Under the pieces are notes generated by a model that was not told the DNA's origin, ran no database searches, and saw only the letters and a list, made by a program, of their open reading frames with translations. The translations under genes and the position numbers were made by a program. A stretch of DNA of 27,852 bases from Reclinomonas americana ATCC 50394 (Eukaryota; Jakobida; Jakobea; Jakobida), in the NCBI GenBank assembly GCA_048213135.1, contig AFZH01018702.1:1-27852 (forward strand). The letters are read 5' to 3'. Numbering within the stretch: position 1 is the stretch's first letter; each line of letters opens with the position of its first letter. Shown here piece after piece: positions 1-8,486 of the stretch.

Positions 1-252
1 GATGCCGGCTACGCCCCGAACGACTGGCAGGTCGGCCAGACCGGCAAGGTCGTCGCGCCGGATCTGTACATTGCCGTCGGCATCTCCGGCGCAATCCAAC
101 ACCTCGCCGGCATGAAGGACTCGAAGGTCATCGTCGCGATCAACAAGGACGAGGAGGCGCCGATCTTCCAGATCGCCGATTACGGCCTCGTCGGCGATCT
201 CTTCACCGTCCTTCCCGAGCTCGACGCCGAACTCGCCAAAAGCGGCAAGTAG
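1..252 (+). CDS. etfA: Electron transfer flavoprotein alpha subunit, C-terminal part (5' end outside window)
   Basis: The frame is open from base 1 and codes for 83 residues before TAG. The sequence matches the C-terminal FAD-binding domain of EtfA/FixB: the QVGQTGKVV stretch, the [16 protein letters not shown] motif that contacts FAD, then [14 protein letters not shown] and the terminal [11 protein letters not shown] helix. Electron transfer flavoprotein is a soluble alpha/beta heterodimer that passes electrons from acyl-CoA and other dehydrogenases to ETF:quinone oxidoreductase. Only the last quarter of the usual roughly 310-residue protein is present, because the window starts inside the gene. 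pyc follows 98 bp downstream on the same strand. The identity is secure. Whether it is the housekeeping copy or a fix-type copy cannot be told. Confidence 0.95.
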   Translation, partial: DAGYAPNDWQVGQTGKVVAPDLYIAVGISGAIQHLAGMKDSKVIVAINKDEEAPIFQIADYGLVGDLFTVLPELDAELAKSGK

Positions 253-300
253 GAACAGGGTTACACGGAGACCACTCTCTATGACTTCAGTCGAAGATCC

Positions 301-322
301 CAGGCCGCGCGCAGGCGGCCTG
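301..322. terminator. GC-rich hairpin between etfA and pyc
   Basis: CAGGCCGC and GCGGCCTG form a perfect 8-bp stem around a 6-base loop, 48 bases after the etfA stop. No T-run follows it, so it may be an attenuator-type or Rho-assisted structure rather than a classical intrinsic terminator. Confidence 0.35.
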
Positions 323-350
323 AACGATCCCTTCTGCGTGGACCGCCCTC

Positions 351-3300
351 ATGATGACCCCCATAAACAAAATCCTCGTCGCCAACCGCTCAGAGATCGC
401 CATCCGCGTCTTCCGTGCCGCCAACGAACTCGGCCTGAAAACGGTAGCCGTCTGGGCCGAGGAGGATAAGCTGGCACTCCACCGCTTCAAAGCCGACGAG
501 AGCTATCGCGTCGGCCGTGGCTCGCATCTGGCGCGCGATCTCGGGCCGATCGAGAGCTACCTTTCGATCGGCGAGATGATCCGTGTGGCGAAGCTCTCCG
601 GCGCGGATGCTATCCATCCTGGCTATGGGCTGCTCTCCGAGAGCCCGGAATTCGCCGAGGCCTGCGCCGCCAACAACATCACCTTCATCGGGCCGACCCC
701 TGCCACGATGCGCCAACTCGGCAACAAGGTCGCTGCCCGAAATCTCGCGGTCGCGGTTGGCGTACCGGTGGTCCCGGCGACCGCGCCGCTCCCGGACGAT
801 CTCGACGATGTCGCGACGATGGCCGAGGCCATCGGCTATCCGGTCATGCTCAAGGCCTCCTGGGGCGGTGGCGGGCGCGGCATGCGCGTCATCCGTCAGC
901 GCGCCGACCTCGCTCGCGAAGTGATGGAGGCAAAACGTGAGGCTAAGGCGGCCTTCGGCAAAGATGAGGTCTATCTGGAAAAGCTGGTCGAGCGCGCCCG
1001 CCATGTCGAGAGCCAGATTCTCGGCGATCGGCACGGCAACATCGTCCACCTCTACGAGCGGGACTGCTCGATCCAGCGGCGCAACCAGAAGGTCATCGAG
1101 CGCGCCCCCGCCCCATACCTGACCGAGGCCCAGCGCGCCGAACTCGCCGAATATTCGTTACGCATCGCAAAAGCCACGCATTATGTCGGCGCCGGCACGG
1201 TCGAGTACCTGATGGATGCCGATAGCGGGCAATTCTATTTCATCGAGGTCAATCCCCGCATTCAGGTCGAGCACACTGTCACAGAGCTCGTCACCGGCGT
1301 AGACATCGTCAAGGCGCAGATCCACATCCTCGAAGGTCATCCCATCGGTACGGAGGCCTCGGGCGTGCCGCAGCAGGCCGAGATCCGCCTCAACGGCCAC
1401 GCACTTCAGTGCCGCGTGACTACCGAGGATCCCGAGCACAACTTCATTCCCGACTACGGCCGCATCACCGGCTATCGCGCAGCGTCCGGCTTCGGCATCC
1501 GGCTCGACGGTGGCACGGCCTATCCCGGCGCGGTGATCACCCGCTATTACGACCCTCTGCTGGAGAAGGTCACAGCCTGGGCGCCGACACCGCGGGAAGT
1601 GATCGCGCGCATGGACCGCGCGTTGCGCGAGTTCCGCATTCGTGGCGTCGCGACGAACCTGACCTTCCTTGAGGCGATCGTCGGGCACCCTGCCTTTGCC
1701 GAGATGAGTTATACGACGCGCTTCATTGACACTACGCCGGAACTCTTCAGGCAGATGAAGCGGCAGGATCGCGCGACCAAGCTCCTAACCTATCTCGCCG
1801 ACGTTACGGTAAACGGCCATCCAGAGGCGCGCGACAGGGCGCGGCCGCCGGCCAACGCGGCGGCTCCGGTCGTGCCAAGTACGGACATGCCAATCGTCCC
1901 AGGTACGCGTCAGAAGTTGGACGAGCTCGGCCCACACGGCTTCGCCCGCTGGGTGCGCGAGCAGAAGCCGGTGCTCATGACCGACACCACGATGCGCGAT
2001 GCGCATCAATCGCTGCTGGCGACTCGGATGCGCAGCTTCGACATCTCCCGTATCGCGCCGGCTTATGCGCGCGCTCTGCCGAACCTGTTCTCGCTCGAAT
2101 GCTGGGGTGGCGCGACCTTTGACGTAGCCATGCGCTTCCTGACGGAAGACCCATGGGAGCGCCTGACGAAAATCCGCGAGGGTGCGCCAAACATCCTCCT
2201 GCAGATGCTGCTGCGCGGCGCGAACGGCGTCGGCTACAAGAACTATCCCGACAACGTCGTGCGCTATTTCATCCGCCAAGCGGCAAAGGGCGGCATCGAC
2301 CTGTTCCGGGTCTTCGACTGCCTAAACTGGGTCGACAACATGCGTGTCGCCATGGATACTGTGATCGAAGAGGGCAGGCTTTGCGAAGCGGCGATCTGCT
2401 ACACAGGTGACATCCTCGACTCCGCCAGGCCCAAATACGATCTTCGCTACTATGCCGGCCTCGCCGGGGAGCTTGAAAGAGCTGGCGCGCATCTGATCGC
2501 GCTCAAGGATATGGCCGGACTGCTCAAGCCGGCAGCGGCGCGCGTTCTGTTCAAGGCACTGCGCGAAGCCAGTGACCTGCCGATTCATTTGCATACCCAC
2601 GACACCTCCGGCATTGCGGCCGCGACCGTGCTGGCCGCCGTCGAGGCCGGCGTCGATATCGTTGATGCGGCGATGGATTCGGTCTCGGGCGGCACCTCAC
2701 AACCCTGTCTCGGCTCGATGGTCGAAGCACTCAACGGGTCCGAGCGTGATCCGGGGCTGGATCCGGCTTGGATCCGGCGGATCTCCTGCTATTGGGAGGC
2801 GGCGCGCAACCAGTACGCCGCCTTCGAAAGCGACCTGAAGGGGCCTGCCTCCGAAGTCTATCTCCACGAGATGCCGGGCGGACAGTTCACCAACCTAAAG
2901 GAGCAAGCTCGCTCGCTGGGATTGGAAGCACGCTGGCATGAGGTCGCGCAGGCCTATGCCGATGCTAACCGGATGTTCGGTGACATCGTTAAGGTGACGC
3001 CATCCTCGAAGGTCGTCGGCGACATGGCGCTGATTATGGTGAGCCAAGAGCTGACGGTCGCTGATGTCGAGAACCCGGACAAGGACATCGCCTTCCCGGA
3101 ATCGGTCGTCTCAATGCTCCGCGGAGATCTCGGCCAACCACCGGGCGGCTGGCCCGAGGCACTACGGAAGAAGGTGTTGAAGGGCGAAGCTTCCTACACC
3201 GTGCGGCCTGGATCGCTTCTCCAGGAAGCGAACCTCGACGCGGAGCGTCGGGAGATCGAGACGAGACTTGCGCGTGCTGTAAGCGATACGGAATTCGCTT

Positions 3301-3812
3301 CTTACCTCATGTATCCGAAGGTCTTCACCGAGTTCGCGCTGACTGCCGAAACCTACGGACCGGTCAGCACCTTGCCGACCCCGGCTTATTTCTATGGCCT
3401 TTCGGTCGGCGAGGAGGTCCTGCCGGAGATCGAGACGGGCAAGGCCCTGGTTATCCAGCACGTCGCCACCGCCGAGCCCGACGAGCAGGCCATGGTCAAG
3501 GTCTTCTTCGAACTCAACGGCCAGTCGCGGATCATCAAGGTTCCAGACCGCATGTGTGTCGCCAGCCGGGCTGTCCGGCGGAAGGCCGAGCCTGGTAATC
3601 CTGACCAAGTCGGTGCTCCAATGCCCGGCATGATCTCTATGGTCGCTGTTGCGCTCGGGCAAGCGATCAAGGCCGGCGACGTGCTGCTCTCAATCGAGGC
3701 CATGAAAATGGAGACTTTTCTCCACGCGGACCGCGATGGCACCGTTACGGAGGTGCTCGTCGTGGTAGGCGACCAGATCGACACCAAGGACTTGCTCGTT
3801 TCACTGGGTTGA
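351..3812 (+). CDS. pyc: Pyruvate carboxylase (single-chain, biotin-dependent)
   Basis: This 1,153-residue protein is full length for the family. It carboxylates pyruvate to oxaloacetate with ATP and bicarbonate, the anaplerotic entry to the TCA cycle, in the cytoplasm. Domains in order: biotin carboxylase from the N-terminal KILVANRSEIAIRVFRA, with the ATP-grasp glycine loop GGGGRGMR and the biotin-carboxylase signature FIEVNPRIQVEHTVTE; a carboxyltransferase TIM barrel beginning near residue 543 (TDTTMRDAHQSL, then HLHTHDTSG and the lysine region LKDMAGLL); and a C-terminal biotinyl domain with MPGMIS and EAMKMET, the biotinylated lysine being about residue 1119. ATG at 351 is chosen because the conserved N-terminus begins right after it. 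A second ATG at 354 is equally possible and the Shine-Dalgarno sequence is weak. The gene is intact. Confidence 0.98.
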   Translation: MMTPINKILVANRSEIAIRVFRAANELGLKTVAVWAEEDKLALHRFKADESYRVGRGSHLARDLGPIESYLSIGEMIRVAKLSGADAIHPGYGLLSESPEFAEACAANNITFIGPTPATMRQLGNKVAARNLAVAVGVPVVPATAPLPDDLDDVATMAEAIGYPVMLKASWGGGGRGMRVIRQRADLAREVMEAKREAKAAFGKDEVYLEKLVERARHVESQILGDRHGNIVHLYERDCSIQRRNQKVIERAPAPYLTEAQRAELAEYSLRIAKATHYVGAGTVEYLMDADSGQFYFIEVNPRIQVEHTVTELVTGVDIVKAQIHILEGHPIGTEASGVPQQAEIRLNGHALQCRVTTEDPEHNFIPDYGRITGYRAASGFGIRLDGGTAYPGAVITRYYDPLLEKVTAWAPTPREVIARMDRALREFRIRGVATNLTFLEAIVGHPAFAEMSYTTRFIDTTPELFRQMKRQDRATKLLTYLADVTVNGHPEARDRARPPANAAAPVVPSTDMPIVPGTRQKLDELGPHGFARWVREQKPVLMTDTTMRDAHQSLLATRMRSFDISRIAPAYARALPNLFSLECWGGATFDVAMRFLTEDPWERLTKIREGAPNILLQMLLRGANGVGYKNYPDNVVRYFIRQAAKGGIDLFRVFDCLNWVDNMRVAMDTVIEEGRLCEAAICYTGDILDSARPKYDLRYYAGLAGELERAGAHLIALKDMAGLLKPAAARVLFKALREASDLPIHLHTHDTSGIAAATVLAAVEAGVDIVDAAMDSVSGGTSQPCLGSMVEALNGSERDPGLDPAWIRRISCYWEAARNQYAAFESDLKGPASEVYLHEMPGGQFTNLKEQARSLGLEARWHEVAQAYADANRMFGDIVKVTPSSKVVGDMALIMVSQELTVADVENPDKDIAFPESVVSMLRGDLGQPPGGWPEALRKKVLKGEASYTVRPGSLLQEANLDAERREIETRLARAVSDTEFASYLMYPKVFTEFALTAETYGPVSTLPTPAYFYGLSVGEEVLPEIETGKALVIQHVATAEPDEQAMVKVFFELNGQSRIIKVPDRMCVASRAVRRKAEPGNPDQVGAPMPGMISMVAVALGQAIKAGDVLLSIEAMKMETFLHADRDGTVTEVLVVVGDQIDTKDLLVSLG

Positions 3813-3896
3813 AAAGAACAGGCGTATCATTTCGTCACAACTCGTGGACGTGCCCATTGCGGCAGGGAGGCTAGCTGTGGCTAGACCAGGTCGGGG

Positions 3897-3900
3897 CTAT
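3897..3900. repeat. CTAT target duplication, left copy (IS1380 element)
   Basis: CTAT immediately precedes the left terminus of the IS1380-family element and recurs at 8119-8122 just outside its right terminus. Four-base duplications are usual for this family. Confidence 0.85.
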
Positions 3901-4022
3901 CCCGTCTTATTCATGAGGGCACTGGATCGAGAGTGGCGAGCGTAGCGTAAAGCACTGATTTGGCTTAGGGATTGGGTGCTGACGCCAACATCCTTCACCT
4001 GATCGAGCCCGCCACGCCCGCC

Positions 4023-4451
4023 ATGTCCGATGCTACAGCGCTGCCGTTCGCGTTTCCATCCGTCCGGGGCAAGAAGCTCACAGCCGCCTTCGACGGCGGA
4101 CGCCTGACCTCGGACGGTGGTGTCTTGCTGCTTTCACAGGCCGCCCGGCGGTTGCGCATTGCCGAAAAGCTCGCCGCCGTGATCCCCGATCGGCGCGATC
4201 CGAGCCGGGTCTTGCACCCTCTGCCCGAGATCCTGCTCGCCCGTATCCTGGCCATCGCCTGCGGCTACGAGGATGCCGACGACCTCGATCACCTGCGCGC
4301 CGATCCCGCCTTCAAGCTCGCCTGCGGCCGCCTGCCCGAGAGCGGCCTCGAGCTGATGAGCCAGCCCACCGTCTCACGGCTGGAGAACACGCCCGGCCTG
4401 CGCGATCTGATCCGGCTCGGACGGGTGATGGTCGAGCTGTATTGCGCCAGC
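4023..4451 (+). pseudogene. IS1380-family transposase, N-terminal part (split by IS21 insertion)
   Basis: These 143 codons match the N-terminus of IS1380 transposases, with the characteristic LTSDGGVLLL stretch and the CGYEDADDLDHLR segment. ATG at 4023 is preferred; an in-frame TTG at 3972 would add 17 residues. The frame runs into the left end of the IS21-family element at 4452 and meets a stop at 4464-4466 inside it. The remainder resumes in frame at 7042, directly after the second GCCAGC copy. Together the two parts would be about 447 residues, the usual family length. No other damage is visible. Confidence 0.9.
4446..4451. repeat. GCCAGC target duplication, left copy (IS21 element)
   Basis: The six bases before the IS21 left end are repeated at 7036-7041 after its right end. 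IS21-family elements typically make 4-8 bp duplications. Confidence 0.88.
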
Positions 4452-4560
4452 TGTGCACGGCGGTGAGAAAACCATCCAGTGAAGCGCCTGCGTTTGTGCG
4501 GGCGCGGGCGGCGTAAAAGTCGTCCACTGGATAGGCTGATCCCTTTCGGGGTCGGCGGGG

Positions 4561-6060
4561 ATGTTCGCTGTGGAGGTCTACGCGGCGGTTCGCGATTTCG
4601 TTTTCAATCAGAAGCAGAGCCGACGGGAAGCGGCTCGCGTGTTCGGGCTGAGCCGCGAAACGATCGCCAAGATGTGCCGGTTCTCGATCCCTCCGGGCTA
4701 CACGCGCACGAAGCCGGTCGAGAAGCCGAAGCTCGGTCCGCTGCTGCCGGTGATTGAGGCGATCCTGGACGGAGACCGGGCGTCTCCGGTGAAGCAGCGC
4801 CATACGGCGAAGCGGATCTTCGAGCGGCTGCGGGACGAGCACGGCTTTGCCGGCGGCTACACGGTGGTGAAGGACCATGTGCGGCTCTGCCGGGCGCGGG
4901 GCCGCGAGACCTTCGTTCCGCTGGCCCATCCGCCCGGTCACGCCCAGGTGGATTTTGGCGAGGCGCTGGCGGTGATCGGCGGCGTGCGGCAGAAGATCCA
5001 CTTCTTCTGCCTGGACCTGCCACAGTCGGATGCCTGCTTCGTGAAGGCGTATCCGCGCGAGACGACGGAAGCGTTCCTGGACGGTCACGTCTCGGCTTTT
5101 GGCTTCTTCGGCGGTGTGCCGCTGTCGATCCTCTATGACAACACCCGCATTGCGGTGGCGAAGATCTGCGGCGATGGCCGGCGCGAGCGGACGCGGGCCT
5201 TCACCGAGCTGGTGAGCCACTATCTGTTCCGGGATCGGTTCGGGCGCCCGGGCAAAGGTAACGACAAGGGCAAGGTCGAGGGGCTGGTGAAGTATGCCCG
5301 CTCGAACTTCATGACGCCGATCCCTTTGGCGGCGAGCTTCGCCGAACTGAACGCGATGTTGGCCGAGCGCTGCCGCCGCCGACAGGACGAGCGGGCCGGC
5401 CGGCATGGCCAGACGATCGGGGAACGGCTTGTTGCCGATCTCGGGGTCTTGCGCCCTTTGCCGGCAGTGCCGCTGGAGCCGTGCGAGAAGCGTGGTGCGC
5501 GGGTCTCGTCGACGGCGCTGGTCCGATATCGGTCGAACGACTACTCGGTCCCGACGGACTATGGCTTCCAGGACGTGGTGGTGAAGGGCTTCGTCGAGGA
5601 GGTCGTGATCCTGTGCCGGGGCGAGGAGATTGCCCGCCATCCCCGCAATTACGGGACGGGCGTGTTCGTCTCCGATCCGCTGCACTATCTGGCGCTAATC
5701 GAGGAGAAGCCGAACGCCCTCGACCAGGCGGCGGCCTTGCAGGGCTGGGACCTGCCCGAGGCCTTCCAGCACCTGCGCCATCTCCTGGAAGCGCGCATGG
5801 GCAATCGCGGCAAGCGCGAGTTCATCCAGGTGCTGCGGCTGATGGAGGCCCTGCCGCGCGACATCGTGAGCTTCGCCGTCGGCGAGGCGATCCATCTCGG
5901 TGCGATCGGCTTCGATGCGGTGAAGCTGATCGCGCTGGCGCGGCTGGAACGGCGCCCACCGCGCCTCGACCTCGCGGCCTATCCGCATCTGCCGAGAACG
6001 GCGGTGAAGACGACGTCGGCCTCCGATTATGCCGTGCTCCTGCCGGGAGCGGCGGCATGA
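4561..6060 (+). CDS. istA: IS21-family transposase IstA
   Basis: This 499-residue DDE transposase catalyses cleavage and strand transfer of the nested IS21 element. An N-terminal helix-turn-helix (SRREAARVFGLSRETIAKM, about residues 20-40) is followed by an RNase H-like core. The acidic residues are visible in HAQVDFGEAL, ILYDNTR and DKGKVEGLVKY. The C-terminal part carries the RYSNDYSVP-like beta segment (here VRYRSNDYSVPTDY) common in IstA. ATG at 4561 starts 109 bp inside the element; the Shine-Dalgarno is poor. The stop overlaps the istB start as ATGA, so the two are translationally coupled. It belongs to a different IS21 subtype from the damaged copy near 26.1 kb, with low protein similarity. 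Confidence 0.95.
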   Translation: MFAVEVYAAVRDFVFNQKQSRREAARVFGLSRETIAKMCRFSIPPGYTRTKPVEKPKLGPLLPVIEAILDGDRASPVKQRHTAKRIFERLRDEHGFAGGYTVVKDHVRLCRARGRETFVPLAHPPGHAQVDFGEALAVIGGVRQKIHFFCLDLPQSDACFVKAYPRETTEAFLDGHVSAFGFFGGVPLSILYDNTRIAVAKICGDGRRERTRAFTELVSHYLFRDRFGRPGKGNDKGKVEGLVKYARSNFMTPIPLAASFAELNAMLAERCRRRQDERAGRHGQTIGERLVADLGVLRPLPAVPLEPCEKRGARVSSTALVRYRSNDYSVPTDYGFQDVVVKGFVEEVVILCRGEEIARHPRNYGTGVFVSDPLHYLALIEEKPNALDQAAALQGWDLPEAFQHLRHLLEARMGNRGKREFIQVLRLMEALPRDIVSFAVGEAIHLGAIGFDAVKLIALARLERRPPRLDLAAYPHLPRTAVKTTSASDYAVLLPGAAA

Positions 6061-6911
6061 CAAAAGAGACGATGCCGGCGGGCACGACCGCGGGAACGCC
6101 GCAGGTTCTGCTGGCGCACCACCTCAAGCAACTGAAGCTGCCAACCGTCCTGCGCGAGTACGACAAGGTGGCACGGGAATGCTCCCGCGACGGCGTCGAT
6201 CATCCCCGCTACCTGCTACGGTTGGTCGAGCTCGAACTGATCGACCGGGAGCGGCGCACGGTCGAGCGGCGGATCCGGGCGGCGCGCTTCCCAGCGGTGA
6301 AGAGCTTCGACACCTTCGACTTCACGGCGATCCCGAGCCTGAACAAGATGCTCGTGCTGGAGCTGGCGCGCTGCGGCTACATCCTGCGCCGGGAGAACAT
6401 CATCGCGCTCGGCAACAGCGGCACCGGCAAGACCCATGTCGCCCTCGCGCTCGGGCTGGCCGCTTGCCAGAAGGGCTTCTCCGTCGCCTTCACGACGGCG
6501 GCTTCGCTGGTCAACCAGCTTCTCGAGGCCCGCGACGAGAAGCGCCTGCTCCGGCTCCAGCGCGAGTTGCAGGCGGTCAAGCTGCTGATCGTCGACGAGC
6601 TTGGTTATGTGCCGCTGTCACCGACCGGCGCCGAGCTCCTGTTCGAGGTCTTCTCGCAGCGCTACGAGCGCGGCTCGACCATCGTCACCTCGAACCTGCC
6701 CTTCGAGGACTGGACGTCCGTCCTGGGATCGGAACGGCTGACCGGCGCGCTGCTCGACCGCCTGACCCACCACGTCAGCATCCTCGCCATGAACGGCGAC
6801 AGCTACCGCCTCAGGCAATCCGCCGGTCGCCGGCGTGCCGCCGCCGCGGCGGAGCAAAACCAGGCCACCCCAGACGAAGCCGATCCCGAAACCGGGGAGA
6901 TCATCGCCTGA
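6057..6911 (+). CDS. istB: IS21-family helper ATPase IstB
   Basis: A 284-residue AAA+ ATPase related to DnaC, which assembles on DNA and licenses IstA for target insertion. The Walker A motif is GNSGTGKTH and Walker B is LLIVDELGYVPL; sensor-type residues follow in STIVTSNLPFEDW, and the arginine-rich [16 protein letters not shown] motif is typical of IstB. Its ATG at 6057 overlaps the istA stop. The C-terminal tail after YRLRQS is an alanine- and glutamate-rich extension of about 30 residues, slightly longer than many IstB proteins. The gene is intact. Confidence 0.95.
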   Translation: MTKETMPAGTTAGTPQVLLAHHLKQLKLPTVLREYDKVARECSRDGVDHPRYLLRLVELELIDRERRTVERRIRAARFPAVKSFDTFDFTAIPSLNKMLVLELARCGYILRRENIIALGNSGTGKTHVALALGLAACQKGFSVAFTTAASLVNQLLEARDEKRLLRLQRELQAVKLLIVDELGYVPLSPTGAELLFEVFSQRYERGSTIVTSNLPFEDWTSVLGSERLTGALLDRLTHHVSILAMNGDSYRLRQSAGRRRAAAAAEQNQATPDEADPETGEIIA

Positions 6912-6927
6912 TCAACACCGGCAGTGC

Positions 6928-6965
6928 GATATGGCAAGGGCCCCGATCGGGGCCCTTGCCATATC
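6928..6965. repeat. Perfect 38-bp palindrome downstream of istB (probable terminator)
   Basis: The arms 6928-6946 and 6947-6965 are exact reverse complements, 19 bp each with no spacer, centred on CCCCGATCGGGG. It begins 16 bases after the istB stop and lies between istB and the right-end repeats. RNA read across it would form a very stable hairpin that could stop read-through from either direction; no T-tract follows. Confidence 0.8.
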
Positions 6966-7035
6966 CGCCGCTCCCCAACGCCAGTGGCCTGCTTTTACTC
7001 CGCCACGATGGCCTGGAATCCGACCGCCGTTGACA

Positions 7036-7041
7036 GCCAGC
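7036..7041. repeat. GCCAGC target duplication, right copy (IS21 element)
   Basis: Direct repeat of 4446-4451, immediately outside the IS21 right end. The IS1380 transposase frame resumes directly after it. Confidence 0.88.
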
Positions 7042-7956
7042 TATGCCGCGCCGCCCAAAGCCGTCACCCTGGATATCGACGACACCTGCGACGTGGTGCA
7101 TGGCCACCAGCAGCTCTCGCTGTTCAACGGCCATTACGATGAACGCTGCTTTCTACCGATCCACGTCTACGACACCGCCACCAGCCGTCCCGTCGCGGTC
7201 ATCCTGCGGCCGGGCAAGACGCCCTCTGGACACGAGGTGTGCGGCCATCTGCGCCGCCTGGTCCGCGCCATCCGCCGCCACTGGCCGGACACCGCGATCA
7301 CGCTGCGTGGCGATGGCCATTACGGTCGGCCCGAGGTCATGGATTGGTGCGAGGACAACGCCATCGCCTACGTCTTCGGCCTGACCGGCACCAAGGTATT
7401 GGCCGCCAAGGTCGAGCCGACCGCCGATCCTATCCGGGTCGAGCGGGCGATCGGCAACAAGGACGTGGTGCGCGGCTTTGCCGAGGCCACCCACGCGGCC
7501 AAGTCCTGGCGGCAGAAGCGCCGCGTCGTCGCCCGCATCGAGGCCACCCGGCTCGGGCTCGACATCCGCTACGTGGTCACCAACATCGCGACCGGCACGC
7601 CGGAATGGCTCTATGCCGACCTCTATTGTGCCCGAGGGCAAGCCGAGAACCTGATCAAGTTGCACAAGAGCCAACTCGCCTCCGACCGCACCTCCTGCCG
7701 GAGCCCCGCCGCCAACCAGATGCGGCTTGTGCTGCACACTGCCGCCTATTGGCTGATGCTCACATGGCGCGACGCCATCCCGAAAACCCACGGCCTCGCC
7801 AAGGCCGAGTTCGCGACGATCCGCCTGCGCCTGCTCAAGCTCGGAGCCCGCATCCGCGAGACCGCTGCTCGTGTCCGCCTCGCCTTCGCCGCTGCCTGCC
7901 CCGAGGCTGATCTGTTGCGCCTTCTCGCCGGTGCACTCGCCCCGGCTCCTGCCTGA
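7042..7956 (+). pseudogene. IS1380-family transposase, C-terminal part (split by IS21 insertion)
   Basis: These 304 codons continue the N-terminal part at 4023-4451 in frame once the nested element and one GCCAGC copy are subtracted. Visible features are TLDIDDTCDVVHGHQQLSLF with the first catalytic Asp, the LRGDGHYG motif with the second, and the ARGQAENLIK motif with the Glu: an intact DDE set for the family. The stop is TGA at 7954-7956. The segment lacks its own start codon and binding domain, so it is non-functional by itself. The intact reading frame suggests the IS21 insertion is fairly recent. Confidence 0.92.
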
Positions 7957-7960
7957 ACGA

Positions 7961-7978
7961 CGGGGCCAAGACGCCCCG
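7961..7978. terminator. Hairpin after the IS1380 transposase gene
   Basis: CGGGGC and GCCCCG pair around a 6-base loop, four bases after the transposase stop. The flank after it is AAAA rather than T-rich, so on the plus strand this is a weak terminator candidate; it would suit a transcript coming from the other direction better. Confidence 0.35.
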
Positions 7979-8118
7979 AAAATCCGATCCCGTCCCTCTC
8001 GCCATCGACCAAACAATCCAGATTAGCCAACGACGCACGACCAATCAGGACGGCGCTCGACAAGGCACGCTCGCAGCCAAAAACCTTGGCCGTCCACAGA
8101 CGTCGTGAATAAGACGGG

Positions 8119-8122
8119 CTAT
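8119..8122. repeat. CTAT target duplication, right copy (IS1380 element)
   Basis: Direct repeat of 3897-3900, just outside the right terminal inverted repeat. Confidence 0.85.
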
Positions 8123-8486
8123 ATCGCCAACTGCATCGTCGCGAATGTTGCTGATGTCGAAAGCCTGCAGAGCAAAAAATCCTAAGATCGCCGCCCGCTT
8201 GCGATCGGCGCGGACAGCTGGCTCGATGGGCCTACATGCGCTCGCTATGAAACGTTATTGCTTGCAGCTCCTCCGCCGTTTGATGCGCTATATGCTAACT
8301 AAAATACAGAGAAATCAGCCCAGTATGACACGAAAGTCGCGATTCCCGCACGCGAATTCCCGCCATGAACTGTAGATTTCGACAGTTTTTGTGAAACGTT
8401 TTCTTGACTCATTGAGCGCAAGGCGAGATTGTGGATGGGAAGTGACGCTCTGCGTCCTCCAGGAATTAGACTTCACAGGAGAGGTA
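8123..8486. other. Intergenic leader of the CoA-enzyme gene set
   Basis: No recognisable gene lies here. A minus-strand open frame of about 55 codons runs from about 8260 down across the IS insertion point to the stop near 3875 (containing RKRAAILGFFALQAFDISN). It matches nothing I know and may be a remnant. The last 100 bp is the likely promoter region of the downstream genes: TTGACT at 8404-8409 is a possible -35 box, without a convincing -10 box. A clear Shine-Dalgarno (AGGAGAGG, 8477-8484) precedes the ATG at 8487. Confidence 0.5.
8390..8405. promoter_or_regulatory. LacI-type operator-like palindrome
   Basis: TGTGAAACGTTTTCTT contains the perfect 8-bp palindrome AAACGTTT with the CG centre usual in LacI/PurR-family operators. 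It touches the possible -35 box TTGACT (8404-8409). No LacI-type regulator gene is in the window, so the reader protein is unknown. Confidence 0.3.

Larger units (their letters stand above)
4452..7035 (+). mobile_element. Complete IS21-family insertion sequence nested in the IS1380 element
   Basis: This 2,584-bp element starts TGTGCACGGCGGT and ends with the complement of TGTCAACGGCGGT, so the termini match at 11 of 13 positions and end in the TG/CA typical of the family. A second, inner repeat pair of the form GTAAAAGnnGnCCACTGG lies at about 4507-4530 and, inverted, at 6981-7004; these are the multiple terminal repeats expected for IstA binding. It carries istA and istB overlapping by ATGA, and is flanked by a 6-bp duplication. 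Both genes are intact, so it may still be mobile. Confidence 0.93.
3901..8118 (+). mobile_element. IS1380-family insertion sequence, interrupted by an IS21-family element
   Basis: The left end begins CCCGTCTTATTCA and the right end, read on the other strand, begins with the same 13 bases: a perfect terminal inverted repeat (3901-3913 and 8106-8118). CTAT flanks both sides. Removing the nested element and one copy of its duplication leaves 1,628 bp, a normal IS1380 size, with one transposase gene. It sits between pyc and the acyl-CoA racemase gene. A short minus-strand open frame runs through the reconstructed empty site but is not recognisable. The element itself cannot now move without help, since its transposase gene is split. 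Confidence 0.92.

Noticed and set aside
281-469. 62-codon plus-strand frame at the start of pyc
   Set aside because: It overlaps the conserved pyc N-terminus in another frame and spans the 301-322 hairpin. A GGAG precedes it, but the product is low complexity.
390-1049. Minus-strand open frame inside pyc
   Set aside because: The opposite strand is the conserved biotin carboxylase domain; this is a shadow.
3871-3884. CTAGC-TGTG-GCTAG as a pyc terminator
   Set aside because: Only a 5-bp stem, AT-containing, with no T-tract; too weak to call.
4312-5685. Long minus-strand open frame (457 codons) inside istA
   Set aside because: It lies entirely opposite IstA, is Arg/His/Ala-rich as expected for the complement of GC-rich coding DNA, and has no family motif.
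7153-8016. Minus-strand open frame of 287 codons over the IS1380 transposase
   Set aside because: It is the complement of well-supported transposase sequence; glycine- and asparagine/aspartate-biased with no recognisable domain.
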